Below are positions 26,350-35,050 of a stretch of DNA of 64,000 bases, in pieces. The notes beneath the pieces are model-generated. The model ran no database searches, had not been told where the DNA came from, and saw nothing but the letters and a program-made list of their open reading frames with translations. The position numbers and the translations under genes are program-made. Numbering within the stretch: the stretch's first letter is position 1; the number at the start of each line of letters is the position of its first letter. This DNA comes from Pseudomonas silvicola (lineage in GTDB: Bacteria; Pseudomonadota; Gammaproteobacteria; Pseudomonadales; Pseudomonadaceae), in assembly GCF_026651855.1 (NCBI RefSeq), contig NZ_CP093280.1:5124001-5188000 (forward strand), read 5' to 3'.

Positions 26350-26372
26350 GATATTAGCTAGCTAACTATCTT
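26348..26372. promoter_or_regulatory. Operator-like imperfect palindrome (TTAGCTAGCTAA core)
   Basis: AAGATATTAGCT and AGCTAACTATCTT form a 25-base inverted repeat, imperfect by one base. It is placed where a repressor would cover the Ter operon promoter. It shares the ten bases AGTTAGCTAG with 49738-49747 upstream of the first type II secretion operon. MarR-type sites often look like this; the regulator is not in the window. Confidence 0.4.
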
Positions 26373-26458
26373 GTTCCGCTGATACCGTCACAGGGCTCCA
26401 ACACTGCACCCCCAGGCCTGGATCGCCGGGCCACAACGCCTGACGTGATGAGGTTTTC

Positions 26459-26950
26459 ATGGAACCCGGTAGCTACCAATTGAGCATGAGCGTGCTCATG
26501 ACCCCCGATAAAGCCAACTTTTCCGGCAACGTGCACGGCGGCGCGCTGCTCAAGATGCTCGACGAAGTCGCCTTCGCCTGCGCCAAGCGTTACGCCGGCC
26601 GTTATGTGGTCACCCTCTCGGTCGACCAGGTGATCTTCAAGGAGCCCATCCATGTGGGCGAACTGGTGACCTTTCTCGCCTCGGTCAATTACACCGGCCG
26701 GACCTCCCTTGAAGTGGGAGTGAAGGTGATGACCGAGAATATTCACGAGCGCACCGTGCGCCATACCAACAGTTGCTATTTCACCATGGTCGCCATCGAC
26801 ACCGATGGCCGCCCCTGCCCGGTGCGACCGCTGGTACCCGATACCGCCGTCGAGTTGCGCCGCTATGCCCAGGGCCAGTTGCGCAAGCAGCAACGCCAGC
26901 AACTGCAAGCCCGCTATGACGAAATCCGTGAAATTGGCGCTGCCGATTGA
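26459..26950 (+). CDS. Acyl-CoA thioesterase, hotdog fold
   Basis: A 163-residue single-hotdog thioesterase of the YciA/cytosolic acyl-CoA hydrolase type. It has NFSGNVHGGALLKMLDEVAFACAKRYAGRYVVTLSVDQVIFKEP, with the catalytic Asp in the LKMLDEVA helix, and SLEVGVKVMTENI. It should hydrolyse acyl-CoA esters in the cytoplasm. The C-terminal 35 residues form a charged, Gln-rich helix. GAGG lies 5 bases upstream of the ATG. The next gene starts 33 bases later, so they may form an operon. Confidence 0.88.
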   Translation: MEPGSYQLSMSVLMTPDKANFSGNVHGGALLKMLDEVAFACAKRYAGRYVVTLSVDQVIFKEPIHVGELVTFLASVNYTGRTSLEVGVKVMTENIHERTVRHTNSCYFTMVAIDTDGRPCPVRPLVPDTAVELRRYAQGQLRKQQRQQLQARYDEIREIGAAD

Positions 26951-26982
26951 AGATCGCAGCGACTGTACCGAGAGAAACCACA

Positions 26983-28635
26983 ATGAAAATATCGCTCCTG
27001 AGCCGCTACGCCGTGTTCACCGGCTGTGTCCTGTTCACCCTGTTCGGCCTCTTTTTCCTGACGCTGTCACCCGGGCTCGATGTGCTGGTGGCAATCACCG
27101 GGGTACTGAGCCTGATCGGCGTATACGACCTGCTGCAAACCCAGCATTCGGTGCGCCGCAATTACCCTATCCTGGGCCATGCGCGCTACCTGATCGAAAC
27201 CATCCGCCCGGAAATCCGCCAGTACATGCTGGAGGGTGATGACGAGAAGCTGCCCTTCTCCCGAGCCCAGCGCTCGATCGTGTACCAGCGAGCGAAGAAC
27301 CAGCCGGCAGAAAAGGCCTTCGGCACGCTGACCGATGTTTACCAACCAGGGTTCGAGTTCATCAGCCACTCCATGCTGCCCAGCGATGCCTGCGACCCAC
27401 GGCACTTTCATGTGACCATTGGCGGGCCGGCCTGCCAACAGGCCTACCGCGCTTCGGTGTTCAACATCTCGGCCATGAGTTTCGGTGCCCTCAGCGCCAA
27501 CGCCATTCGCGCCTTGAACCGCGGGGCCAAGCTCGGCGGCTTCGCCCATGACACTGGCGAGGGCAGCATCAGCCCTTACCATCAGGAGTTCGGCGGCGAT
27601 CTGATCTGGGAAATCGGCAGTGGCTATTTTGGCTGCCGCACGCTCAGCGGGCAGTTCGACCCGGTGCGCTTTGCTGAAACCGCACGCCAGCCCCAGGTGA
27701 AAATGATCGAGATCAAGATGAGCCAGGGCGCCAAGCCGGGCCATGGCGGAATCCTGCCCAAACACAAGGTCACCGAGGAAATCGCCAGCACCCGCGGGGT
27801 GAAAATGGGCGAGGACTGCATCTCGCCCGCCCGCCATTCACAGTTCAGCACCCCGTTGCAGTTGCTGGAGTTCATCACCCAATTGCGCACCCTGTCCGGC
27901 GGCAAACCGGTAGGCTTCAAGCTGTGCCTGGGCCACCCCTGGGAATTCATGGCCATCGTCAAGGCCATGCTGCAGACGGGGGTACAGCCGGACTTCATCG
28001 TGGTCGACGGCAAGGAAGGCGGCACGGGGGCGGCGCCTCGCGAGTTCACCGACAACATGGGCATGCCGATGCGCGAAGGCCTGCTGTTCGTGCATAACGT
28101 GCTGGTGGGCGCTGGCCTGCGCAGCCAGATCAAGCTGGGTGCCAGCGGCAAGATCGTCAGCGCGTTCGACATCGCCAGTGTGCTGGCCATTGGCGCCGAT
28201 TGGGTCAATTCGGCGCGCGGCTTCATGTTTGCCATTGGCTGCATTCAGTCCCAGAGTTGCCACACCAACAAGTGCCCTACCGGCGTGGCCACCCAGGACC
28301 CCTTGCGCCAGCGGGCGCTGGAAGTGACGGACAAGGCCCAGCGGGTCGCCAATTTCCACCGCAATACCCTGGTGGCGTTGGGCGAAATGCTCAGCGCCGC
28401 AGGCCTCAGCCATCCGGGTGAACTGGAGCCCAAGCACCTGGTGCGGCGCATGACCACCACCGAGGTTCGGCTGTTTTCGCAGATCCATGTGTTCCTGGAG
28501 CCCGGGGAATTGCTGGGCAAACCGGTCACCGCCGAGTTCTACGCGCGCATGTGGCGCATGGCCCAGGCCGAGAGCTTCGCGCCCCTGGCGGTACAGCCCC
28601 CGACCAAGGCTGACCGGGTGCCCGAGCCTGCTTGA
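26983..28635 (+). CDS. FMN-binding glutamate synthase-like membrane-anchored protein
   Basis: A 550-residue protein. Two N-terminal transmembrane segments (about 5-45) precede a glutamate synthase central/FMN TIM barrel. Visible blocks are HDTGEGSISPYHQEFGGDLIWEIG, KGGHGGILP-type (AKPGHGGILPKHKVTEEIA), VDGKEGGTGAAPREF and the iron-sulfur Cys cluster CIQSQSCHTNKCPTGVATQDP. The glutaminase and NADPH-binding parts of real GltB are absent, so it is not a full glutamate synthase; the family's reaction is not established. ATG 26983 follows the thioesterase TGA by 32 bases. A hairpin ends the transcript. Confidence 0.83.
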   Translation: MKISLLSRYAVFTGCVLFTLFGLFFLTLSPGLDVLVAITGVLSLIGVYDLLQTQHSVRRNYPILGHARYLIETIRPEIRQYMLEGDDEKLPFSRAQRSIVYQRAKNQPAEKAFGTLTDVYQPGFEFISHSMLPSDACDPRHFHVTIGGPACQQAYRASVFNISAMSFGALSANAIRALNRGAKLGGFAHDTGEGSISPYHQEFGGDLIWEIGSGYFGCRTLSGQFDPVRFAETARQPQVKMIEIKMSQGAKPGHGGILPKHKVTEEIASTRGVKMGEDCISPARHSQFSTPLQLLEFITQLRTLSGGKPVGFKLCLGHPWEFMAIVKAMLQTGVQPDFIVVDGKEGGTGAAPREFTDNMGMPMREGLLFVHNVLVGAGLRSQIKLGASGKIVSAFDIASVLAIGADWVNSARGFMFAIGCIQSQSCHTNKCPTGVATQDPLRQRALEVTDKAQRVANFHRNTLVALGEMLSAAGLSHPGELEPKHLVRRMTTTEVRLFSQIHVFLEPGELLGKPVTAEFYARMWRMAQAESFAPLAVQPPTKADRVPEPA

Positions 28636-28644
28636 CCCACCTCT

Positions 28645-28678
28645 GCGTCAGGCCTGGATACCGCCTCCAGCCTGACGC
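28645..28678 (+). terminator. Terminator-like hairpin after the glutamate synthase-like gene
   Basis: GCGTCAGGCCTGGA pairs with TCCAGCCTGACGC across a 7-base loop, with one bulged C. No strong T-tract follows, so efficiency is uncertain. Confidence 0.5.
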
Positions 28679-28773
28679 GGCCTGGCGGCCACTACAGCTC
28701 ATCAGCCCCTTGAACCCACGGCAACGTCGCGTGCAGACTAGGCTTTTCCAATTACAACTAAAAAGGAAGCCTG

Positions 28774-29043
28774 ATGCGGACCTTTGATCTGATTCGCGAC
28801 GCCGTGCTACCCGATTTCCGTGAGCGGGTGGCCGACTACCTGGTCGAATACGAAACCGTGCTGGGTGCCAGTACCGCCGACAGCACCCTGCTGCGCGATA
28901 CCGCGAACCAACTGCGCGGTTACCTGCGAGGCCTGAACACGACCCGGGTGCTGGGCATGGCCGACTGGGAAGAACTGGATCGTCGCGTACTGACGACCTG
29001 GCTGAGCGAACCCGGTGAAGCCATCACGTCTCCAGCCACGTAG
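28774..29043 (+). CDS. Small hypothetical protein
   Basis: An 89-residue, largely helical cytoplasmic protein that I do not recognise. It contains VADYLVEYETVLGAS and RDTANQLRGYLRGLNTTRVLGMADWEELDRRV. AAGGA lies 8 bases before the ATG, which supports translation. It has no signal peptide, membrane segment or Cys. Its end overlaps the tail of the oppositely oriented gene at 29024-29440 by 20 bases. Function unknown. Confidence 0.6.
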   Translation: MRTFDLIRDAVLPDFRERVADYLVEYETVLGASTADSTLLRDTANQLRGYLRGLNTTRVLGMADWEELDRRVLTTWLSEPGEAITSPAT

Positions 29044-29440
29044 CGCTGGGCATGCGCATCCGGTCGATGCCCACCACGTCGCAGTATTCCAGCAACGGCA
29101 AGACGTAAGTGATCACCCTGGCACCCAAGGTGCCGTTGGCGCGCAGCCGGGCGGCGCGGCACAGCGGGCCGGCGGAACGGGGGTCACTGCTCGACTGCAC
29201 CGCCACCGCGTTTTCATCCCCTACATGCCCGCCAGTCGCCAGGAAGTCCAGGGCCTGTTCGAACGCCAACCGTGGCACCCGTACGCGGGTCTCGCGCTCA
29301 CGGCCGGTGAACACGTCAATGGCGTGGTGGTCGCCCGAACCCACCAGAAAGTTTCGGGCCCCCGCCGGCGTCAGCAATGCAGCGCCTTCGGCGTTCAGAA
29401 TCATTGTCCACAGGGCGGGGGTAACGCGGTTGCCGGGCAT
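29024..29440 (-). CDS. Hypothetical protein, about 138 residues
   Basis: A 138-residue reading frame starting at ATG 29440 (MPGNRVTPAL); 29500 is an alternative start. Visible blocks are ILNAEGAALLTPAGARNFLVGSGDHHAIDVFTGRE and RVPRLAFEQALDFLATGGHV. There is no signal peptide or membrane segment, and I do not recognise the family. Codon use looks like that of neighbours, and no other frame competes well here, which supports it as real. It converges on the small gene 28774-29043. Confidence 0.5.
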   Translation of the reverse strand: MPGNRVTPALWTMILNAEGAALLTPAGARNFLVGSGDHHAIDVFTGRERETRVRVPRLAFEQALDFLATGGHVGDENAVAVQSSSDPRSAGPLCRAARLRANGTLGARVITYVLPLLEYCDVVGIDRMRMPSATWLET

Positions 29441-29557
29441 GCTCTCGAATCCATGATCAAAACGCCCATTTTGCCACGCCACAGGAACCCGCGCGCACAC
29501 AAATCGCGCACACCACAGTAAGATAAGCGGCCCCTACCCCAGCAGATGGACCTGAGC

Positions 29558-30817
29558 ATGAACTGGAAAGCCCTTGAACACGCCCTGTTCGAGTCGGCCA
29601 AGGACACCCTTCAGGCTGTGCTTGCAGAGGGCCACGGCCCGCTGCACGCCGCGGTGTTCCACGCCAGCTACCGGGAAGAAGAAGCCACCCTTACCCTGCC
29701 CAGCCTCGCCCTGCATGACAGGGCTGCCAGCGATCTCAGCTTTCAGGGTGACGATTGGAACCCGGTGGACTGGCGCTGGGACTGGGATCTACATGACTAC
29801 GCCAACGCGGCGCTGCTGGCGTTGGATGCCCCCCTTCAGGCCTACGCTAACCAGCGGTTTAGCCGGCACTGGCAAGCAACGGAAAAACGCTTTCTGGTGA
29901 CCGTGGCGCGTGCTGCCAAAAGGTTGTCCGCCCACGCCCACACCTTGCCGGGCGTCGCACCCGGCTTCGTCGCGTTCTTCCATGACGAGTCGGGCGACGT
30001 CGCCCTGGCCAGACGCAGCCTCACGCCCGCGCAGTTCGAGACGCACTTCCCAGTGGAACGAGCGCTTGAGCAGCAACTCAGCGAGTTGGCGCGCCAGCCG
30101 CGGGCGCAGCAGGCACGGTTCTACCTGTCCAGGCTGGGCTGCTACGACGGTATCAGCACCGAGGACGCCCAGCGCTGGCTGATTGCCCATGGCGACGCCG
30201 CCTGGGAGGGCCTGATCGACACGCTGTACGCGCCTGCACACTCTGCCTGCGCTGCCCGGATTCTGGGGCTGGCCGGCTGCAACCGCGTCGAAGTGCTCGA
30301 CGCACTGCGCGGTCAGGCCAGTCGGGCACCCGACGAACCCACACGCAACTGGTGCATAAAGGCACTGGGCTACCTCAACGATGAAGCCTGGCTCAGCGGC
30401 CAGGCACCCGAAGTGGCGGCCCAGGGGCTGTGCGCGAACTTCGATAGCTTCCGGCCCCGCGGCGCGCACCCTGCTCTTCTGGACTACGCGGCCGTGGAGC
30501 GGGCACTGGCAGCCCGCCCGGAGCTTGAAACGGCTATCGAAGCAGCCTTCGATGACTGCCCCGCCTGGGCAGACATCGGCGCCGCCGACGTGGTCCCTGC
30601 GGTCCAGGGGCTGCAGTCGCCCTACCCTTGCGTCCGTCGGCATGCCGCGGGTTTTCTCGGCAACTGGGGTGAGGGGCTGGACCAGCTGGCGCTGGCCCTG
30701 CAAGCGCTGCGGCGCGCTACTGACGATGCCGACGAACAGGTACGCCAGCGAGCGACTGCCAGCGTGGCGCACCTGGAGGCATTCGCAGCCAAAGCAGATC
30801 ACCTGTCGCGGTCGTGA
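29558..30817 (+). CDS. HEAT-repeat protein (TIGR02270-like)
   Basis: A 419-residue protein. The N-terminal half (about 1-170) is a compact domain with FVAFFHDESGDVAL. The C-terminal half has alternating helical HEAT-like repeats (ARILGLAGCNRVEVLDAL; NWCIKALGYLNDEAW; VRRHAAGFLGNWGEGLDQLALALQAL), typical of TIGR02270-like scaffold proteins. ATG 29558 is chosen over 29546 because GGA lies 8 bases upstream. It ends near the Gfo/Idh gene that runs in the other direction. No type VI secretion genes are nearby. Function inferred only as protein binding. Confidence 0.55.
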   Translation: MNWKALEHALFESAKDTLQAVLAEGHGPLHAAVFHASYREEEATLTLPSLALHDRAASDLSFQGDDWNPVDWRWDWDLHDYANAALLALDAPLQAYANQRFSRHWQATEKRFLVTVARAAKRLSAHAHTLPGVAPGFVAFFHDESGDVALARRSLTPAQFETHFPVERALEQQLSELARQPRAQQARFYLSRLGCYDGISTEDAQRWLIAHGDAAWEGLIDTLYAPAHSACAARILGLAGCNRVEVLDALRGQASRAPDEPTRNWCIKALGYLNDEAWLSGQAPEVAAQGLCANFDSFRPRGAHPALLDYAAVERALAARPELETAIEAAFDDCPAWADIGAADVVPAVQGLQSPYPCVRRHAAGFLGNWGEGLDQLALALQALRRATDDADEQVRQRATASVAHLEAFAAKADHLSRS

Positions 30818-30866
30818 GGCCGCGTTGTTGATGCGCTACAGGGCAACCGGGCAGCGCAGGGCAAGG

Positions 30867-32120
30867 TCACTCAGGCTCAACGGCTTGATGCACGCTTTCC
30901 CAGTCGATCTTCACCGGCCTGTTTTCCAGTGCCGACCGGTAGATGGCCTCCATCAGCAAGTGGTCCTGCAACCCTTCCTCGCCAGGGGTGCGCGGTATCT
31001 TGCCGTTGAGCAGGCTCTGGGCGAAATGATCGATCTCCAGGCTGAATTGATTACCCGCGCCTGTACGCAACTCCTCCACTGATTCCAGGGTGCCCTTGCG
31101 CCTGGCGACGCGCAGACGCTGGCCCCGGTAGGCAAAGGCGTTCTCGATTTCAATCCAGCCTTTCTCCAGCCGCAGGCGCATGTCCTTGGTTTCATGCGCC
31201 CCATAGCTAGTGGCGCAATTGGCAATGGCCCCAGAAGGAAAGCGCAGCATGAAGCTGGTGGTTTCCTCGACCTGGGCGTAACGCTCGTCACCCTGCGGGT
31301 TGACGATCTGGGCATAGACTTCCACCGGGTCCTCGCCCAGCATCGCTCGCACGCCATTGAGGCAGTACAGGCCGATGTCCGGCAATGCGCCGCCACCGGC
31401 CAACTCGGCATTCATGCGCCACTGGCCGCCAGGGCCCTGGACTTGAGTGTTGGTGGCTTCGATGACCCGCACGCGGCCCAACTCGCCGGAACGCACCAGC
31501 CGGGCGGCGGCGCTGTTGAATGGCTCATACTGGCAACGGTAGGCGATCATCAGGCGCACACCGGCCTCGCTGCAAGCGTGGATCATCTGCCGCGCCTGCT
31601 CGGAGTTGGCCGCCATGGGCTTTTCGCACAACACGTGCTTGCCCGCGCGGGCTGCCGCACGCACGTGGTCCAGGTGCAGCCCATTGGGCGTGACCACGTA
31701 GACCGCCTGCACCTCGGGGTTGTCGGCCAGGCGTTCGATGTGTTCGTAGCCATACACGGCATCGTCCCGGATACCGTATTGGGCAGCCACCGCCCGGGCT
31801 TTTTCAGGGCTGCCGGAGACCAGCGCCACCGGCTTGGCATACAGGCAATCGGCGAAGGCCGGCAGGATCTGCCCCAGCGTCAGGCGGCCCAGGCCGATGA
31901 TGGCCACACCGATGCGCTGATCCGGCGCCAAGGGTACGGGCGGCGGCGGTTCGGGACGGTCGGCGTCGCCACGCCAGTTGATGAATTCAACCTTGCCGTC
32001 GCTGACAGTACCTCGGTCGATTTCGCTGGCCGGCCGGCCCGCGCCGGCCCTGGGCAATGCAGGCCCCTCGGCGGTGCCCGGCCCCTGGGGGCCGAATGGA
32101 TAAGGCGTTGCGTCTGACAT
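30867..32120 (-). CDS. Gfo/Idh/MocA family oxidoreductase
   Basis: A 417-residue NAD(P)-dependent sugar/polyol oxidoreductase of the glucose-fructose oxidoreductase family. A low-complexity Pro/Gly/Ala-rich extension (about 1-75) precedes the Rossmann motif VAIIGLGRLTLGQILPAF. The catalytic EKPMA lysine motif lies near 175, followed by the alpha/beta C-terminal domain (GGALPDIGLYCLNGVRAMLG). The N-terminal extension is unusual in length; it is not a clear signal peptide. GGAGG lies 8 bases before the ATG at 32120. Substrate unknown. Confidence 0.83.
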   Translation of the reverse strand: MSDATPYPFGPQGPGTAEGPALPRAGAGRPASEIDRGTVSDGKVEFINWRGDADRPEPPPPVPLAPDQRIGVAIIGLGRLTLGQILPAFADCLYAKPVALVSGSPEKARAVAAQYGIRDDAVYGYEHIERLADNPEVQAVYVVTPNGLHLDHVRAAARAGKHVLCEKPMAANSEQARQMIHACSEAGVRLMIAYRCQYEPFNSAAARLVRSGELGRVRVIEATNTQVQGPGGQWRMNAELAGGGALPDIGLYCLNGVRAMLGEDPVEVYAQIVNPQGDERYAQVEETTSFMLRFPSGAIANCATSYGAHETKDMRLRLEKGWIEIENAFAYRGQRLRVARRKGTLESVEELRTGAGNQFSLEIDHFAQSLLNGKIPRTPGEEGLQDHLLMEAIYRSALENRPVKIDWESVHQAVEPE

Positions 32121-32154
32121 GGTGATGCCCTCCAGCGTCATGAAACAGGGAAGC

Positions 32155-32796
32155 TCAAGCGTTCAGCGGTTGCAGGCGCGCCTGCACGGCCCAGGTGGCG
32201 ACAGCGCCCGCAGCGGCCAGTGCGCCGAGCAATAGCAGGGTACGGGTACCCAGATGACTGTCGATCAGCGCACCGGCTAACGCACCCGCCAGGAAGCACA
32301 GCCAGCGCAGCAAGGCGTCGGTAGCGGGTAGCCATCGCCCGCCGGCGAGGCAGCGCCCCAGCTTCACCAGGGAGCCTGTGACAAAGGTCACGCCGGGCTC
32401 ATCGACCCGCACCTGGTTGAGCGCGCCCATGGCCGCGGCTACCACCAGCACGGTAGCCAGCGCATAGGGTTGGGGCGCCTGGGCCGCCAACGGGCCGGCC
32501 AGCATCAGCAGCACGCCCACCAGCATCAGCACCAGGCTGGCGCGCCAACGCCCACCGCGGTCTCCCAGCCAGGTGGCGAAGGTGGCAGTGAACACGAACG
32601 TGGCGATGACACTGGCGATCTCGGCGACGCGCCCCCACTCGGCCAGTGCCAGAAAGTCCCCGAGCTTGGTGCTGTTGCCGGTCATGTACACGGCGAGCAG
32701 GTCCTTGCTGTGCACGATCATCAGGGCGTCGGTGGCGCCCGCCAGCGCCAACAGCGGCAAGAGTGACCAGGCAATGGTGCGGCTGGGCTGTGACAT
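32155..32796 (-). CDS. DUF1275 (YoaK-like) membrane protein
   Basis: A 213-residue DUF1275 membrane protein with six hydrophobic segments. The family markers are GATDALMIVHSKDLLAVYMTGNSTKLG in the first segment and LGALNQVRVDEPGVTFVTGSLVKLG in the middle. Its role is unknown; family members look transporter-like. AGGGGAT lies before the ATG at 32796, and a longer frame from 32853 lacks a site. It is upstream of the Gfo/Idh gene by about 34 bases, so both may be in one operon. The 260-base stretch 32797-33056 ahead of it holds no gene or clear signal that I can support. Confidence 0.83.
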   Translation of the reverse strand: MSQPSRTIAWSLLPLLALAGATDALMIVHSKDLLAVYMTGNSTKLGDFLALAEWGRVAEIASVIATFVFTATFATWLGDRGGRWRASLVLMLVGVLLMLAGPLAAQAPQPYALATVLVVAAAMGALNQVRVDEPGVTFVTGSLVKLGRCLAGGRWLPATDALLRWLCFLAGALAGALIDSHLGTRTLLLLGALAAAGAVATWAVQARLQPLNA

Positions 32797-33056
32797 CGTA
32801 TCCCCTGGGCTGATGATGGCCTGCATACAGAAAGTCGACCGGCGCAGCGCCATGGGGTTCGATCGGGTTGCCAGTCATGCAGATGACCTGCAGTGACCCA
32901 GCGATCACAAACGTGGAGGGCGGCGTGCTGGCGAACCAGGCAACACGGTCTGCCAGGCCCACCGCGTCGCCCCTTTCGCTGGCAAGCCATGCTCCAATCG
33001 GTGTGCGCGGCAGTCGTCCGGGGCTCGCGGAGTTCATTGCGGGTCCAGCAGTGTGG

Positions 33057-33848
33057 TCAGCCGTTGGTGCCCCTGTCGATGATGCCCAGCACCTGCCGAA
33101 CAGCCTCGGCATCCAACTGCCCAGGGGCCGAAGGGGCGCCTGCGCTGGCATAGGTCAGCGCCACACCGGTGAGTTGCCCTGCCAGGCGCGACACCACCCC
33201 CAGGGGACCCATGGACATGGTCATCAGCGGCCGCTCTGCATACAGCGCGTGCATTTCCTGGGTCGCGGCCATCAGCGTCACGACGTCCTTGGCGGTCGCC
33301 GGCATGGCCGCCAGTTTGAGGATGTCAGCGCCCATGGCCTGCTGGCGGCGCAGGCGCTGAATGATCACCTCATGGGCCGGCGTGGCCTCGAAATCATGAT
33401 TGGACAGCACCACCGCCACGCCTTGGGCATGGGCCTGGGCGATAAGGTCCAAGACCTGCGCCTGGGGCTTCATCATTTCCACGTCTAGCGCATCCACCAG
33501 GCGTTCTTGCAGCAGGGCCGAATACAACGCGAAATAGTCCGCGTCCGACAACGTGCATTCGCCCCCCTCGCTTTTGCTGCGCAGCGTCACGATCAAGGGC
33601 TTGCCCACCAGGCTGGCGGTAACGCGCCGAACCAGGTCGCTCACCACCGCGGGGCTGAGCGGTTCACCCAGGCAGTCAAGCCGAAGTTCGGCGATATCCA
33701 CCGCGTGGGCTTCTGCGATGCCCTTGGCCTGCGCCACGGCGTCGGTCACGTCCTTGCCGGTAATGGAGGCAATGATCTTGGGCGTACCGGTGCCGATCTC
33801 CAGGCCTCTGAGGGTTAGCACTTCGCGGCCATGGCTGTCAGCGTGCAT
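33057..33848 (-). CDS. aroD: Type I 3-dehydroquinate dehydratase
   Basis: A 263-residue type I dehydroquinase of the shikimate pathway. It has the opening IIASITGKDV, the block VDIAELRLDCL (conserved acidic residue), the catalytic-pair region NHDFEATPAHEV (His) and DILKLAAMPATAKDVVTLM, which holds the Schiff-base lysine. It is cytoplasmic and dehydrates 3-dehydroquinate. AGGAG lies 7 bases before the ATG. It stands apart from shikimate genes, and a type II enzyme elsewhere cannot be excluded; type I AroD genes in pseudomonads often serve quinate use. Confidence 0.88.
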   Translation of the reverse strand: MHADSHGREVLTLRGLEIGTGTPKIIASITGKDVTDAVAQAKGIAEAHAVDIAELRLDCLGEPLSPAVVSDLVRRVTASLVGKPLIVTLRSKSEGGECTLSDADYFALYSALLQERLVDALDVEMMKPQAQVLDLIAQAHAQGVAVVLSNHDFEATPAHEVIIQRLRRQQAMGADILKLAAMPATAKDVVTLMAATQEMHALYAERPLMTMSMGPLGVVSRLAGQLTGVALTYASAGAPSAPGQLDAEAVRQVLGIIDRGTNG

Positions 33849-33945
33849 GAAGGGTCTCCTGTGGGTGAAGGTGCTCTGTTTCGCCTGTTATAGCGCTGTC
33901 GAACCATTCGAGAAGGAGAGCGACCCGAGGTTCAAGAAATTCTGC

Positions 33946-34863
33946 TCAGTACGCCAGCCCCTGCCCCAACTCCCCCTCCATCCACGCCAGGAACCTGCGC
34001 ACCCGCGCAAACCCGGCATGTGCCTTGGGAAACACCAGGTGATGCGCCGCCACGGGGGTGCTCAAGGCCTCGGGGGTGACGGCTACCAGGGCGCCGCTGG
34101 CCAGGTATTTGTGCGCGAGCAAGGTGCTTTCCAGGGCGAAACCCAGGCCATGGCTCGCAGCCTCCAGGCTCATGTAAGAGCGGTCAAAGCTCAGCGTGTA
34201 AGGTTTCTGCGGCAGTGCCAGACCATGCTGGGCAAACCACTGGGGCCACTTCACCAGAGTGGCTTCGGACAAGATCAGGTTGCCCTCCAGCAAGTCGGCC
34301 GCCGTGCGCACCGGGTGCTGCTCCAGCAACCGCAGGGCGGCCAGCACCGCCACCGATTCGTTGCGCACGGTGCGCACTTCGTAGCTGGGCCATTCGGCGC
34401 GGCCGTGGCGGATGTCGACGTCGACCTTGTCGCGGCTGAAGTGCAAGGCCTCGTAGGAACACGACAGGTTGATCTGGATGTCCGGGTGGCTGTGGCGGAA
34501 CGCCTCCAGCCGCGGCATCAACCACAGCAGGCCGAAACTGGGCGACGAATGCAGGCGCAGGCAATCGCGGCTGACGTCACTGCCCGCCCGCTCGGTGGCC
34601 ACCGCCAGGCTGTGCAACAGCCCCGACACCTCACGCAGGTACTGCTCGCCCACCGGCGTGAGGACGACCCCGCGCGCGGTACGGTTGAACAGCTGCCGGC
34701 CAATCATCGCCTCCAGGTTGGCCAACTGATGGCTCACCGCCGAAGGCGTCAGCGCCAGCACCTCGGCGGCGCGGGCGACGTTGCCGAATCGGGCAGTCTG
34801 CTCGAAGGCCTGAATCGCTTTCAGCGGTGGCAATACGGGCAACGCGCTGGAGTCACTACGCAT
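33946..34863 (-). CDS. LysR-family transcriptional regulator
   Basis: A 305-residue LysR regulator of the GcvA-like group. The N-terminal winged helix-turn-helix spans about residues 15-75 (ARAAEVLALTPSAVSHQLANLEAMIGRQLFNRT), and the effector domain follows. It is divergent from the SDR-MFS-transketolase operon across 187 bases, the usual arrangement for a LysR activator and its target. The gap has AT-rich sequence next to the regulator start but no palindrome I can name with confidence. Confidence 0.87.
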   Translation of the reverse strand: MRSDSSALPVLPPLKAIQAFEQTARFGNVARAAEVLALTPSAVSHQLANLEAMIGRQLFNRTARGVVLTPVGEQYLREVSGLLHSLAVATERAGSDVSRDCLRLHSSPSFGLLWLMPRLEAFRHSHPDIQINLSCSYEALHFSRDKVDVDIRHGRAEWPSYEVRTVRNESVAVLAALRLLEQHPVRTAADLLEGNLILSEATLVKWPQWFAQHGLALPQKPYTLSFDRSYMSLEAASHGLGFALESTLLAHKYLASGALVAVTPEALSTPVAAHHLVFPKAHAGFARVRRFLAWMEGELGQGLAY

Positions 34864-35050
34864 GATCGGTATCTCTTTGTTCGTTATTGTTTTTTATCCG
34901 CTCTCCCATTCAAGCACCGACACGCCAGTACGGCGAGTGCTGAATTTTTTTCAGCCACTGATGACGCCAGCGTTATTGCTCAGCGGCCACCTGCGGACCA
35001 AGCTGACTCGCAACCACCGATTCCATAACAACAACACAGGGGTATTGCAC

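Larger units (their letters stand above)
26134..26458. other. Divergent intergenic region between the Ter operon and the thioesterase gene
   Basis: A 325-base gap with no gene. It holds an imperfect palindrome (26348-26372) and a candidate minus-strand promoter (26318-26349) for the Ter operon. The plus-strand promoter for the thioesterase is not obvious; the gene has GAGG 5 bases before its ATG. Confidence 0.6.
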
